Positions 25,938 through 33,625 of a DNA stretch of 64,000 nucleotides are shown here, piece by piece. Source of the stretch: Paenibacillus_E oryzisoli_A (GTDB taxonomy: Bacteria > Bacillota > Bacilli > Paenibacillales > NBRC-103111); NCBI RefSeq assembly GCF_050467285.1, contig NZ_JBCMUN010000001.1, positions 682,001-746,000 on the forward strand, given 5' to 3'. Below the pieces are notes generated by a model. That model worked only from the letters and a program-made list of their open reading frames with translations, had not been told where the DNA came from and did not search any database. Positions within the stretch are counted from its first letter, which is position 1. Every line of letters starts with the position of its first letter. The position numbers were made by a program, and so were the translations under genes.

Positions 25938-27536
25938 ATGCAGCATATGGACAAAAGGCCTCAGTGCCAGCTAACCATCCTGGAAACGAGCGATTTGCAC
26001 GGAAATTTTTTGCCGATTCATTATGCCAATAATAAGTCGAACCCGGTCGGGATCGCCAAAATCGCCTCGCTTATTGCCTCCGAACGCGCTGCCGATTCGA
26101 ACGTCCTGGTCATTGATAACGGGGACCTGATTCAGGGAACGCCGCTCGCTTATCACCATGCCAAGCTGAATCGTGAGCCCGTGAATCCCATGGTGCTTGC
26201 ACTTAATTATGCGGGATTCGACGCAGGCGTCGTCGGCAACCACGAATTCAACTACGGGCTGGATACGCTTCGCAAAGCTGTGGGGGAATCGGCATTTCCA
26301 TGGTTGTGCGCCAACATTGTGGACGAGAAGAGCGGCGAGCCGTTTCTCGGTAAGCCTTACCTCATTCGAGAGCTGCCGGAAGGCGTTCGCGTTGGGGTGC
26401 TGGGCTTAACGACGCCGTACATACCGAACTGGGAAGAGCCGAAAAACATTGCGGGTCTGAGGTTTATTGACGCGGTGGAAGCGGCTCATCAGTGGGTTCG
26501 TGTGTTAAAAGAGGAGGAGCAAGCCGACGTAATCGTTGTCTCCTACCACGGCGGGTTTGAGCGGGATCTCGCGACGGGTGAGCCAACTGAACCGCTGACG
26601 GGTGAAAATCAAGGCTACCGTCTCTGCATGGAGGTTCCAGGTATCGACGTTCTTCTGACGGGGCATCAGCATCGCAGCTTGGCCGGTATCGAGGTGAACG
26701 GCGTGCTAATTGTGCAGCCGGGCGTGGCTGGCGCGGTGCTTGGCAAAGTGAACCTGACGCTTGCGCAGGAGGACGGCAAATGGCAAGTTACGGCGAAAAG
26801 CTCGGAACTTCTCTCCGTGCAGGACGCAGAGGCTGACGCGAAGCTAGTTGAGATGGTCACGCCGTATGAAGCGGCAGCGCAGGTTTGGTTGGATCAGCCG
26901 ATCGGCAGACTGTCCGGCGACATGCTCGTGAAGGACCCGATGCAGACGCGTCTTCGCGATAATGCCCTGATTGAGTTTATCAATAAGGTGCAGATGGAGC
27001 TCTCGGGCGCGCGGATTTCGAATACGGCCTTGTTCGATAATATTTCGCCGGGCTTTCCGTCCGACATCACGATGCGGGATATTGTATCGAACTATATTTA
27101 CCCGAACACGTTGAAAGTGATTCGTATTTCCGGGGCGGATATTCGGGCGGCGCTGGAGCAATCTGCGGGCTACTTCGAGCTGTCGGCGGCGGATGGAGAA
27201 GTCGGTATCTCCGCTTCATTCCGCGAGCCGAAGCCGCAGCATTACAACTATGACATGTGGGAAGGGATTACCTACACGCTCAATATTTCCCGGCCGGTCG
27301 GCTCGCGTGTTGTGGAGCTGCTGTATGAAGGGGCGCCGATCGATCCCGCCGGGGAGTTCGACGTGGTCATGAATAACTACCGCGCGGCGGGCGGCGGCAA
27401 TTATGCCATGTTCCAGGACAAACCGGTTATCAAAGACATTCCAACGGACGTTGCCGAACTGCTGGCAGGCTACATTATGGAGCGCGGCACGATTGAGGCG
27501 ACGGTGAACGGGAATTGGAAAGTAATTTGGGAGTAA
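25938..27536 (+). CDS. Metallophosphoesterase / 5'-nucleotidase family protein, apparently cytoplasmic
   Basis: 532 residues. The N-terminal calcineurin-like domain has the di-metal motifs ETSDLHGNF, DNGDLIQGTP, GNHEFNYG, VSYHGG and TGHQHR. The C-terminal 5'-nucleotidase domain has LPNTL-like YPNTLKVIRISGADI and the substrate-stacking NNYRAAGGGNY. Family members cleave 2',3'-cyclic nucleotides and nucleoside 5'-monophosphates. Secreted relatives (YfkN, CpdB) have signal peptides; none is visible here from either plausible start (25938 or 25947). It is divergent from phnD and shares its 146-bp control region, so phosphate-starvation control is likely but inferred. Confidence 0.9.
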   Translation: MQHMDKRPQCQLTILETSDLHGNFLPIHYANNKSNPVGIAKIASLIASERAADSNVLVIDNGDLIQGTPLAYHHAKLNREPVNPMVLALNYAGFDAGVVGNHEFNYGLDTLRKAVGESAFPWLCANIVDEKSGEPFLGKPYLIRELPEGVRVGVLGLTTPYIPNWEEPKNIAGLRFIDAVEAAHQWVRVLKEEEQADVIVVSYHGGFERDLATGEPTEPLTGENQGYRLCMEVPGIDVLLTGHQHRSLAGIEVNGVLIVQPGVAGAVLGKVNLTLAQEDGKWQVTAKSSELLSVQDAEADAKLVEMVTPYEAAAQVWLDQPIGRLSGDMLVKDPMQTRLRDNALIEFINKVQMELSGARISNTALFDNISPGFPSDITMRDIVSNYIYPNTLKVIRISGADIRAALEQSAGYFELSAADGEVGISASFREPKPQHYNYDMWEGITYTLNISRPVGSRVVELLYEGAPIDPAGEFDVVMNNYRAAGGGNYAMFQDKPVIKDIPTDVAELLAGYIMERGTIEATVNGNWKVIWE

Positions 27537-27586
27537 AAAAAGACGTCCTCATCGCCACTGAGCAAGTGGAATGGGGGCGTCTTTTT
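27536..27586. terminator. Bidirectional terminator after the phosphoesterase gene
   Basis: AAAAAAAGACGTCC...CCACT pairs with AGTGG...GGGCGTCTTTTT, with A and T tracts on the two flanks, between convergent genes. Confidence 0.8.
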
Positions 27587-27625
27587 GCTGTGTCGGCGGG
27601 CCGTGAGGCCAAGCGCGCGGTGCTT

Positions 27626-27874
27626 CTAACGCTCTCGAACATAGGCGCGGTCGCCGGTTCGAGGATTGTAATACACCCGGTACGTGAAGCCGTCTTTAGG
27701 ATCGATGAACACTTCGGCGGTGTGCAGATAGCCGTTAGGCGGCGTGTCCGGCGTCTGCGCGCCTTTGCTTTTATACCGTTTGTCGTAAACGAGATAACCA
27801 AGAAGAAAAAGAACGATAAGTCCGATGAACCAGAACGCATAATAGGAGATCAGGACCGGAGCCCATCCGCTCAT
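27626..27874 (-). CDS. Small membrane protein, unknown function
   Basis: 82 residues with one N-terminal membrane helix (FWFIGLIVLFLLGYLVY, about 14-30), then a soluble part (about 45-82) with an EVFIDPKDGFTYRVYYNPRTGDRAYV segment rich in aromatic residues and likely to form beta strands. It overlaps the end of the YbjQ-like gene by four bases (ATGA), so the two are cotranscribed and translationally coupled. I do not recognise a named family; a role with YbjQ at the membrane is only suggested by the coupling. Confidence 0.75.
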   Translation of the reverse strand: MSGWAPVLISYYAFWFIGLIVLFLLGYLVYDKRYKSKGAQTPDTPPNGYLHTAEVFIDPKDGFTYRVYYNPRTGDRAYVRER

Positions 27875-28197
27875 AGACGACGCGTCCTAACCGCGGTGCC
27901 GTAGGCGACGATTTCGGTCATGTTCTGCCCGATGTCGCCGCTGTCAAAGCGCATCATGACGATGGCGTCTCCGCCCATCGCGGCCGCATTTTTCACCAGT
28001 CGATCCATCGCCTGTCTGCGTCCGTCCTCCACCATCTGCGTATATTGCGTGACTTCTCCGCCGACGAGACCTTTCAGGGAAGCCAGAATGTCGCCCCCGA
28101 TGCCTCTTGCCCGAACGACGACTCCGAACGTACTGCCGAGCACTTCCGTAACCTCATAACCAGGGATATTTTCCGTTGTAACGACGATCATCTGCAT
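27871..28197 (-). CDS. YbjQ family protein (UPF0145, putative heavy-metal-binding domain)
   Basis: 108 residues, the full length of this pentameric family. Recognisable segments are VVTTENIPGYEVTEVLGSTFGVVVRARGI and the conserved end AAAMGGDAIVMMRFDSGDIGQNMTEIVAYGTAV. AGGAG stands close to the first ATG, and a second ATG two codons later has more usual spacing. Its function is unproven: the heavy-metal label rests on structure-based annotation. It is transcribed away from the esterase gene. Confidence 0.9.
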   Translation of the reverse strand: MQMIVVTTENIPGYEVTEVLGSTFGVVVRARGIGGDILASLKGLVGGEVTQYTQMVEDGRRQAMDRLVKNAAAMGGDAIVMMRFDSGDIGQNMTEIVAYGTAVRTRRL

Positions 28198-28226
28198 TCG
28201 CTCCTTTTGATATCAAATAGATGCTT

Positions 28227-28256
28227 TTCACCCCTGAAGGGATTCGCTATTATAAA
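28227..28256 (+). promoter_or_regulatory. Possible promoter of the esterase-pxp genes
   Basis: TTCACC (28227-28232), an 18-bp spacer and TATAAA (28251-28256) lie about 33 bp before the GTG start of the esterase. Confidence 0.4.
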
Positions 28257-28288
28257 GATTAGTACGCTAATTTCTTAAGGGGGTTTCA

Positions 28289-29098
28289 GTGTTGCACGAA
28301 AATCAGACGATTGAACTATGGCCAGGAGTTACCCAAGACGCGATTGGGGAGGAAAATCAGGGCTGCCCGAGCCTGACGCTGTATTTGGCAGAGGGACGGG
28401 ACAAACCGCGCGGCGCAGTCATCGTATTTCCGGGCGGCGGCTACGGCCGCAGGGCTCCGCATGAAGGCGAGCCGATTGCGCGTTGGCTCAACGGGCTTGG
28501 CATTTCCGCTTTTGTGTTGAACTACCGTGTGGCGCCTTATCGCCATCCAGTTCCGTTGCAGGACGCGCAGCGCGCTATCCGCACCGTACGCCATCATGCC
28601 GAAGCCTGGGGCATCGACCCGCAGCGCGTGGGGATTTTGGGCTTTTCGGCAGGGGGACATCTCGCTTCAACAGCAGGCACGCATTACGACGCAGGCAATC
28701 CGGAAGCGGTGGACCCGATCGACCGTCAAAGCTGCCGTCCCGATCTGATGGTGCTGTGCTATCCGGTCATTACAATGAGGGCGCTCGGCCATCAAGGTTC
28801 CAAAAACAATCTCATCGGCGAAGACGCGGGCGAAGAGTTGATTCAGCTCATGAGCAGCGAGCAGCAAGTGACGTCCGATACGCCGCCGACATTCCTTTGG
28901 CATACGGCAGACGATGCCGCGGTTCCCGTGGAGAACAGCCTGCTGTTCGCGGCGGCGCTGAGCCGTCACAAGGTGCCGTTTGATTTGCATGTTTTTGAAT
29001 CGGGAGTCCACGGTATCGGCATTGCAGCCAATCATCCCGAAGCGTACGTCTGGCCGGACGTCTGTGCGAACTGGCTGCGCAAACAGCAATTTGCCTAA
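28289..29098 (+). CDS. Alpha/beta hydrolase, esterase/lipase-like
   Basis: 269 residues from a GTG with AAGGGGG five bases upstream. The oxyanion motif FPGGGYG stands for HGGG, the nucleophile is in GFSAGG, the acid in HTADDAAVPVENS and the His in ESGVHGIG. This is the BD-FAE/acetyl-esterase type of carboxylesterase, often acting on acylated sugars. There is no signal peptide. The stop overlaps the start of pxpB (TAATG), so it is cotranslated with the oxoprolinase genes, but it is not a known part of that pathway. Confidence 0.88.
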   Translation: MLHENQTIELWPGVTQDAIGEENQGCPSLTLYLAEGRDKPRGAVIVFPGGGYGRRAPHEGEPIARWLNGLGISAFVLNYRVAPYRHPVPLQDAQRAIRTVRHHAEAWGIDPQRVGILGFSAGGHLASTAGTHYDAGNPEAVDPIDRQSCRPDLMVLCYPVITMRALGHQGSKNNLIGEDAGEELIQLMSSEQQVTSDTPPTFLWHTADDAAVPVENSLLFAAALSRHKVPFDLHVFESGVHGIGIAANHPEAYVWPDVCANWLRKQQFA

Positions 29099-29922
29099 TG
29101 GGCCGCGCTTATACCTGCTATCCGCTGGGGGATTCAGCCGTCGTCATGAAGCTCGGCGATTCGATTGAGCCTGCGCTGCTCCCGGTGATCCGCGAGTTGG
29201 CGGACTTTTTGGAGCGGCACCGTTTTCCGGGGTTTATTGAGCTGGTTCCGGCGTATACGACGATCACGATTTATTACGATGTTTTGAGCGTGGCGGAGTA
29301 TGCGGCTGCGGCAAGTGAGAGTGCGAGTGCAGGTGCAGGTGCAGGTGAGAGTGCAAGTGCAAGTGCAAGTGCAAGTGCAAGTGCGTTAGGGTCCTCCGTC
29401 ATGCCGTCTCCCTATGATCAGGTTGCCCAAATGGTGCAGCATTTATTGGACGCGTACGAAGTGTCAGGAGCTCGCATGGCTGAGTCATCCGCTGCGGATC
29501 GGATTGTTCGTATTCCGGTTTGTTATGGAGGCGAATATGGACCTGATCTCGCGGAACTGGCAGCCTTTCACGGGCTATCGGAAGCCGAAGTGATTGACTT
29601 ACATACCTCACGGGATTATCCCGTATTTATGATTGGCTTTGCTCCCGGCTTCCCGTATTTGGGCGGGCTGGACGAGTGGCTGGCAACGCCGCGCAGATCG
29701 GTGCCGCGGATGCAGATTCCGGCTGGCTCGGTCGCGATCGGCGGTGCGCAGACAGGCATTTACCCGCTGATGACGCCGGGTGGCTGGCATGTAATCGGCC
29801 GAACACCGCTCGCTTTGTTCCGGCCGGACGCGGAGCCGCCCTCCCTGCTGCAAGCGGGAGATGTCGTCCGCTTCGTGCCGATTGCGCCGGATGAGTACGA
29901 AACTGCTTGTGAAAGGAACTAG
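29098..29922 (+). CDS. pxpB: 5-Oxoprolinase subunit PxpB (KipI type)
   Basis: 274 residues, somewhat longer than usual because of an Ala/Ser/Gly-rich insert (about residues 70-100) encoded by hexanucleotide repeats. The conserved core is intact: IPVCYGGEYGPDL, HTSRDYPVFMIGFAPGFPYLGG, LATPRRSVPRMQIPAGSVAIGG, QTGIYPLMTPGGWHVIGRT. PxpB works with PxpC and PxpA to split 5-oxoproline to glutamate using ATP. In Bacillus the homologue KipI inhibits the sporulation kinase KinA, so annotation by homology can name either role. The ATG overlaps the previous stop. Confidence 0.93.
   Translation: MGRAYTCYPLGDSAVVMKLGDSIEPALLPVIRELADFLERHRFPGFIELVPAYTTITIYYDVLSVAEYAAAASESASAGAGAGESASASASASASALGSSVMPSPYDQVAQMVQHLLDAYEVSGARMAESSAADRIVRIPVCYGGEYGPDLAELAAFHGLSEAEVIDLHTSRDYPVFMIGFAPGFPYLGGLDEWLATPRRSVPRMQIPAGSVAIGGAQTGIYPLMTPGGWHVIGRTPLALFRPDAEPPSLLQAGDVVRFVPIAPDEYETACERN
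29311..29386 (+). repeat. In-frame hexanucleotide microsatellite in pxpB
   Basis: About a dozen AGTGCA/GGTGCA-type six-base units encode alternating Ser-Ala, Gly-Ala and Glu-Ser-Ala. Gain or loss of units keeps the frame, so only the length of a linker should vary. Confidence 0.9.
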
Positions 29923-29928
29923 CGGGAC

Positions 29929-30924
29929 ATGGCTTTTGACGTGATCAAACCGGGCCTGTTATCCACGCTGCAGGATGAAGGCCGTTTCGGGTATCGCAAG
30001 CATGGTGTCATTGTATCCGGTCCTATGGACGCTTTTGCGCATCGGGCTGCGAATGTACTCGTCGGCAATCCGGCGGGTGCGGCGACACTGGAAATGACGT
30101 GGATCGGTCCGCAGCTCATCGCCCGCTCGGACATGCTGCTTGCCATATGCGGCGGGGATCTGGACGCCCACGTGGATGGCGAGCCGGCTCCGCTTTGGCG
30201 GCCTTGGGTGATCCCAGCCGGGAGCATGCTGGAGCTGAGGCATGCCGTGCACGGCTGCCGCGCCTATCTCGCCGTCGGCGGAGGCTTCTGCGCAGATGAA
30301 GCGCTCGGAAGCCGCAGCACGTATGTGCGCGCCGGCATCGGCGGCTTTGCCGGCAGGGCGCTGCAGGCGGGCGACCGGCTCGATATTCACGAACTGGCGC
30401 TCGAGCTGAAAGACATGCAGCGCTACGTGCGGCACGCGCGAGCCGTCAGTACGCGGTGCAGGCCGCCGTATGCGGACGAGCCGATTCTGCGCATCGTGCG
30501 CGGCCGGGAGCAGCCGCTGTTCCGCGAGGCGAGCTGGGCGCAGCTCTTAGAGCAAGTGTACGTCGTGACGCCGCAGTCGGACCGCATGGGCTTTCGGCTG
30601 GCCGGCGAAGCCGCACTGGAGCGGTTGGACGGTGCCGAGACCGAGCTGGTATCGGAGGCCGTCGCCGCCGGCACGCTGCAAGTGCCGCCAAGCGGGCAGC
30701 CGCTGCTGCTCCTGGCGGACTGCCAGACGACCGGCGGCTACCCACGTATCGGCCACGTCATCACGGCCGATCTCCCGCTCGCCGCGCAAGTGCGGCCCGG
30801 TGGCAAGCTGCGCTTCGCCGAAGTCACGTTGCAGGAGGCGCAGGAAGCGCTGCTGGTGCAGCAGCTAGAGCTGCGGCAGCTGGCAGCGGGCGTCAGCGCG
30901 TGGAGGAGGGACGTGGGAGTGTAG
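29929..30924 (+). CDS. pxpC: 5-Oxoprolinase subunit PxpC (KipA type)
   Basis: 331 residues of the biotin-dependent carboxyltransferase-like family. Landmarks: IKPGLLSTLQDEGRFGYRKHGV at the N-terminus, AFAHRAANVLVGNPAGAATLEMT, LAVGGGF, SRSTYVRAGIGGFAGRAL, and DRMGFRLAGEA. It joins PxpB in the ATP-dependent 5-oxoprolinase complex. The gene follows pxpB by six bases. The usual third gene, pxpA, should be adjacent but is instead about 950 bp downstream behind repeats. Confidence 0.93.
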   Translation: MAFDVIKPGLLSTLQDEGRFGYRKHGVIVSGPMDAFAHRAANVLVGNPAGAATLEMTWIGPQLIARSDMLLAICGGDLDAHVDGEPAPLWRPWVIPAGSMLELRHAVHGCRAYLAVGGGFCADEALGSRSTYVRAGIGGFAGRALQAGDRLDIHELALELKDMQRYVRHARAVSTRCRPPYADEPILRIVRGREQPLFREASWAQLLEQVYVVTPQSDRMGFRLAGEAALERLDGAETELVSEAVAAGTLQVPPSGQPLLLLADCQTTGGYPRIGHVITADLPLAAQVRPGGKLRFAEVTLQEAQEALLVQQLELRQLAAGVSAWRRDVGV

Positions 30925-30939
30925 GTGTGGTGGCAGAGT

Positions 30940-31234
30940 AAGCACTCGAAAAGTATCTCTGTCGAGGCGCGCCACCGTACAGGGGGAGTGAGATCAATAA
31001 GCACATGCGGTGGGCTTATTGAGCCGTGGAGCGCTCAATTTCGGAAATTAAGCACACGAAAAGTGCTTATCTTTGTCAAACCAGCCCTTCGTGCAGGGAG
31101 TTGAGTTCAATAAGCACTTGTAGGGAGCTTATTGGGCCGTGGAGCGCCCAATTTTGGAAATTAAGCACACGAAAAGTGCTTATCTTTATCAAATCAGCCC
31201 GCCGCGCAGGGAATTGAACTCAATAAGCACATGC
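30940..31234 (+). repeat. 113-bp tandem repeat with AATAAGCAC motifs
   Basis: CAATAAGCAC recurs at 30995, 31108 and 31221, exactly 113 bp apart. The two full units differ at scattered bases; a degenerate partial copy precedes them (from about 30940). Each unit holds hairpin arms AATAAGC.../...GCTTATT and TAAGCAC-ACGAAAA-GTGCTTA. The gene-free stretch 30925-31878 contains this array, the inverted family at 31606-31791, and otherwise nothing I can assign. Confidence 0.85.
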
Positions 31235-31605
31235 GGTAACATCTGCAGAAATGGGTTCCCTTACTAAACTTATTACCATACTCCTTCATAGCTACCTTTT
31301 CTGTTTGCCTTGACCTCAGCGTTTTTTCTCCTCCCTTCAAAACGTGCTTTTCCTCTTAACCTGACAACACTGGGGTGTAGGTGAGCGGTTGGAGGATGAG
31401 GAGTCGTTGGGAGGGGGGCAGCTAGTAAAAGTAATTATGATGAGGTAGCTAGCTGCGGACAATCGCGTATGGCGGAAGGGCGCGATTGTGTGTGGGCATA
31501 GGGCAGACGGTGTTGCTGGTGCAACTGGTCGCGGGCGTTCGCGTGCGAGTTCAGCTGGCGAAATTATTACCCCGCACTTTGCAGCGCTACTGCATGTAGG
31601 AGCTC

Positions 31606-31791
31606 AACTGGAATTTCTCCTGTTCATTGCGGTGATAAAGGCTAATTTACCAGGCTCACCTGGAAAACCTCCAGTTCAGATGGACCTTTTTGTGCAAAAT
31701 AGGCGTAATTGGGCAAACAACATGGAGAAATTCCAGTTCAGCTGTTAGTTTACTTGGAAATGGTCGAAATCAGCTGGAGGAATTCCACTTT
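31606..31791. repeat. Second inverted-repeat family, AACTGGAATTTCTCC type
   Basis: AACTGGAATTTCTCC (31606-31620) and its exact complement GGAGAAATTCCAGTT (31724-31738) face each other about 100 bp apart. Related short palindromes lie between and after: CTGGA-AAACC-TCCAG near 31660-31675 and TGGAGGAATTCCA near 31774-31787. Confidence 0.75.
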
Positions 31792-31878
31792 AACGAACTT
31801 ATCTTGACGACTTTTCATTGACTGAGTGGGAAAGAAGCTCGTTCTAATCAATCGAATGAATAGAAAAGAGGATGCCCA

Positions 31879-32640
31879 ATGCGGCGCATTGACTTAAACT
31901 GCGATATGGGCGAAGGCTTCGGCGCCTATCGCCTCGGCCGCGACACGGAGCTGCTCGACTATGTCAGCTCCGCCAACATCGCCTGCGGCTTCCATGCCGG
32001 CGATCCAGCCACGATGCGCACGACAGTGCAGCTGTGCGTGCGCAAAGGCGTTGCGATCGGGGCCCATCCGGGCCTGCCCGATCTAAACGGCTTCGGCCGG
32101 CGTGAGATGGCCATCACGCCGAACGAAGCTTACGAGCTGACGTTGTATCAGCTCGGAGCGCTGCAGGCATTCGTCCACGCCGAAGGCGGACGCCTGCAGC
32201 ACGTGAAGCCGCATGGCGCGCTCTACCACATGGCGGCGAAGCGCCATGAGCTTGCGGCCGCGATTGCGGCTGCAACCGCCAGCGTCAGCGCGGAGCTGAC
32301 GCTGTACGGCCCGCCCGGCAGCGAGCTGCTGCGGGCGGGCGCCGCCGCGGGGCTGCGGACCGCGAGCGAAGCGTTCGCGGACCGCACCTACCGGCGGGAC
32401 GGCGCATTGACGCCCCGAGGCGAAGCCGGGGCGTTGATCGAGAGCGCCGCGGATGCGGCGGCGCAGGTAGTGCGCCTCGTCCGCGAGGGGAAGGTCCGCT
32501 CCCTGGAGGGAGAGGACCTTCCGCTTCAAGCGGACACGATTTGCCTGCACGGCGACGGGGCGTACGCCGTGGAGTTCGCGCGCGACATCCGCGCGCTGCT
32601 AGCAAGCAGCGGCATCGCGGTGCTGCCGATCGGCTCTTGA
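31879..32640 (+). CDS. pxpA: 5-Oxoprolinase subunit PxpA (LamB/YcsF family)
   Basis: 253 residues, the usual length. The family signature is at the N-terminus: DLNCDMGEGFGAYRLG, then ANIACGFHAGDPATM, IGAHPGLPDLNGFGRR and VKPHGALYH, followed by EAFADRTYRRDGAL. It is the third subunit of the ATP-dependent 5-oxoprolinase. AAAAGAGGATG precedes the ATG. The last four codons and the stop lie within the first copy of a 77/78-bp tandem repeat, so the C-terminus may have been set by the repeat. Separation from pxpBC implies a separate promoter or a long cotranscript. Confidence 0.94.
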   Translation: MRRIDLNCDMGEGFGAYRLGRDTELLDYVSSANIACGFHAGDPATMRTTVQLCVRKGVAIGAHPGLPDLNGFGRREMAITPNEAYELTLYQLGALQAFVHAEGGRLQHVKPHGALYHMAAKRHELAAAIAAATASVSAELTLYGPPGSELLRAGAAAGLRTASEAFADRTYRRDGALTPRGEAGALIESAADAAAQVVRLVREGKVRSLEGEDLPLQADTICLHGDGAYAVEFARDIRALLASSGIAVLPIGS

Positions 32641-32935
32641 ACCCGCGCGTGCCNNNNNNNNNNNNNNNNNNNNNNNNNNNNNNNNNNNNNCCGCTCGTCC
32701 TTGAAGTCGCCTTGCCAACAGCGCGAGTCCGGTCAGCTCTTGAACCCGCGCATGCCCAGGCAAGCCGCCGCTCGACCTTGAAGTCGCCTTACCAACAGCG
32801 CGAGTCTGATCGGCTCTTAAGCCCGCGCATGCCCAAGCATTGCCGCCGCTCGACCTTGAAGTCACCATACCGACAGCGCGACTCCGATCGGCTCTTGAAC
32901 CCACGCATGCCCAAGCATGCCGCCGCCAGTTTTTT
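32628..32935 (+). repeat. 77/78-bp tandem repeat starting inside the pxpA 3' end
   Basis: GATCGGCTCTTGA-like blocks end at 32640, 32743, 32820 and 32898. The last two steps are 77 and 78 bp; the first is 103 bp because it contains the run of N. Units contain CCGCGCATGCCCAAGCA, CCGCTCGACCTTGAAGTC and AACAGCGCGAGTC. Open frames through this array are repeat artefacts. Confidence 0.85.
32654..32690. other. Assembly gap (37 N)
   Basis: The N run falls where the repeat unit would supply about 11-12 bases (compare CAGGCAAGCCG after the same left flank in the next copy). The N length is therefore a placeholder, or whole repeat copies are missing. Confidence 0.95.
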
Positions 32936-33064
32936 TAAAACTGCCCGCCCCCCAAAGGCTATCCGGCTAAGGTGGCAGAGGTCATCTTCCTCATTTGAAT
33001 GGCGGTCTTTCGAGATAAGTTATCCCGAATACCTTATTTCCGCGGATTGCCCTTGATTTCCCCT

Positions 33065-33207
33065 AATAAGATAACCGTCTTATCTTATTTGCTGGTTTTC
33101 ATCGTGTTTCGGGCACATGGGCAGCAAATAAGTTCGTTCACCTAACTTATCTCCGTTCACCTCGGTTTAATCGGCAAAATAAGATACAGCTGTTATCTTA
33201 TTTTGCC
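33065..33207. repeat. Three AATAAG-type palindromes
   Basis: AATAAGATAA-CCGTC-TTATCTTATT (33065-33089), ATAAGTT-N9-AACTTAT (about 33126-33150) and GGCAAAATAAGATA-CAGCTGT-TATCTTATTTTGCC (33173-33207). The outer AATAAG/CTTATT arms match the palindromes at 30995-31234 and 52767-52953 but the inner bases differ and still pair. Confidence 0.8.
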
Positions 33208-33348
33208 CGCCGCTCATTCTTGCCGCTGACACTCCCCTCCCAGGGAAAGAATCCCTATAACCATTCTTTCACTTGAGGCTCATCCCTGAATATGAGTTAA
33301 TAGGAATGTAGCCGGCCGGCTCAAATCCTTCGGAAAGGAGTGATCGAG

Positions 33349-33384
33349 GTGATTACAACAAATGCAGAGGTGGTTTCTGCGTAA
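33349..33384 (+). CDS. Micro-ORF 1, 11-residue peptide
   Basis: A GTG with GGAAAGGAG eight bases upstream opens an 11-codon frame, MITTNAEVVSA. The stop codon lies in the loop of a perfect hairpin, GGTTTCTGC-GTAAT-GCAGAAACC (33372-33394), so translation would open the stem, as in leader-peptide attenuators. The end resembles that of micro-ORF 2 (AEV-x-VS against AEV-VS). No homologue is known to me. It could be a leader peptide, a signal peptide or chance. Confidence 0.35.
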   Translation: MITTNAEVVSA

Positions 33385-33415
33385 TGCAGAAACCCCGTTG
33401 TTAAAGTCGGGGGGC
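33372..33415 (+). promoter_or_regulatory. Hairpin overlapping micro-ORF 1 stop, with a following G/C-rich stem
   Basis: A perfect 9-bp stem around the stop codon is followed by CCCCG...CGGGG and then GGGGGCC-GCAA-GGCCTCCC, a stem with a GNRA tetraloop. No T run follows, so this looks more like a structured RNA or attenuator than a plain terminator. Confidence 0.4.
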
Positions 33416-33418
33416 CGC

Positions 33419-33504
33419 AAGGCCTCCCGCATCATGACAATTAAGAAGTCATCTGTCATCATAGGGGATTGGTCTACTAAGGCGAAGGCCTCCCGCATCA
33501 TGAC
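33419..33504 (+). repeat. 20-bp direct repeat pair
   Basis: AAGGCCTCCCGCATCATGAC occurs exactly at 33419-33438 and 33485-33504, 66 bp apart. The minus-strand frame through both gives two VMMREA copies but has no ribosome site. Confidence 0.85.
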
Positions 33505-33548
33505 GAATTTCTCTTCCCACAGAGCCAAGAAGTTTTTTTGACCACGAG

Positions 33549-33577
33549 TAGACAGCATCTTGCTTTTTACATATAAT
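33549..33577 (+). promoter_or_regulatory. Sigma-A promoter of micro-ORF 2
   Basis: TAGACA (33549-33554), a 17-bp spacer and a perfect TATAAT (33572-33577). The predicted transcript start near 33584 leaves about 40 bases before the micro-ORF 2 start. Confidence 0.65.
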
Positions 33578-33625
33578 GTACATGAACAACAAATTTCCTA
33601 AATTAGGTGAAAGGAGTGTTATCAA

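Noticed and set aside
29098..29922. Naming pxpB as the KinA inhibitor kipI
   Set aside because: The gene sits with pxpC and near pxpA, so the metabolic 5-oxoprolinase role is better supported; the kinase-inhibitor role is known only for the Bacillus homologue.
31026..31217. 63-codon frame in the 113-bp array
   Set aside because: The codons follow the tandem repeat, there is no ribosome site and the region is palindromic.
30940..31234. CRISPR array
   Set aside because: The 113-bp period, similar sequence across whole units and no unique spacers do not fit. No cas genes are present.
32541..33056. Open frame running through the N gap and the 77/78-bp repeats
   Set aside because: Starts inside pxpA in another frame, crosses the assembly gap and repeats itself because the DNA does. 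No start signal.
33280..33558. 92-codon minus-strand frame with two VMMREA copies
   Set aside because: The doubled motif comes from the 20-bp direct repeat. No ribosome site, and the plus-strand signals (promoter, micro-ORFs) explain the region better.
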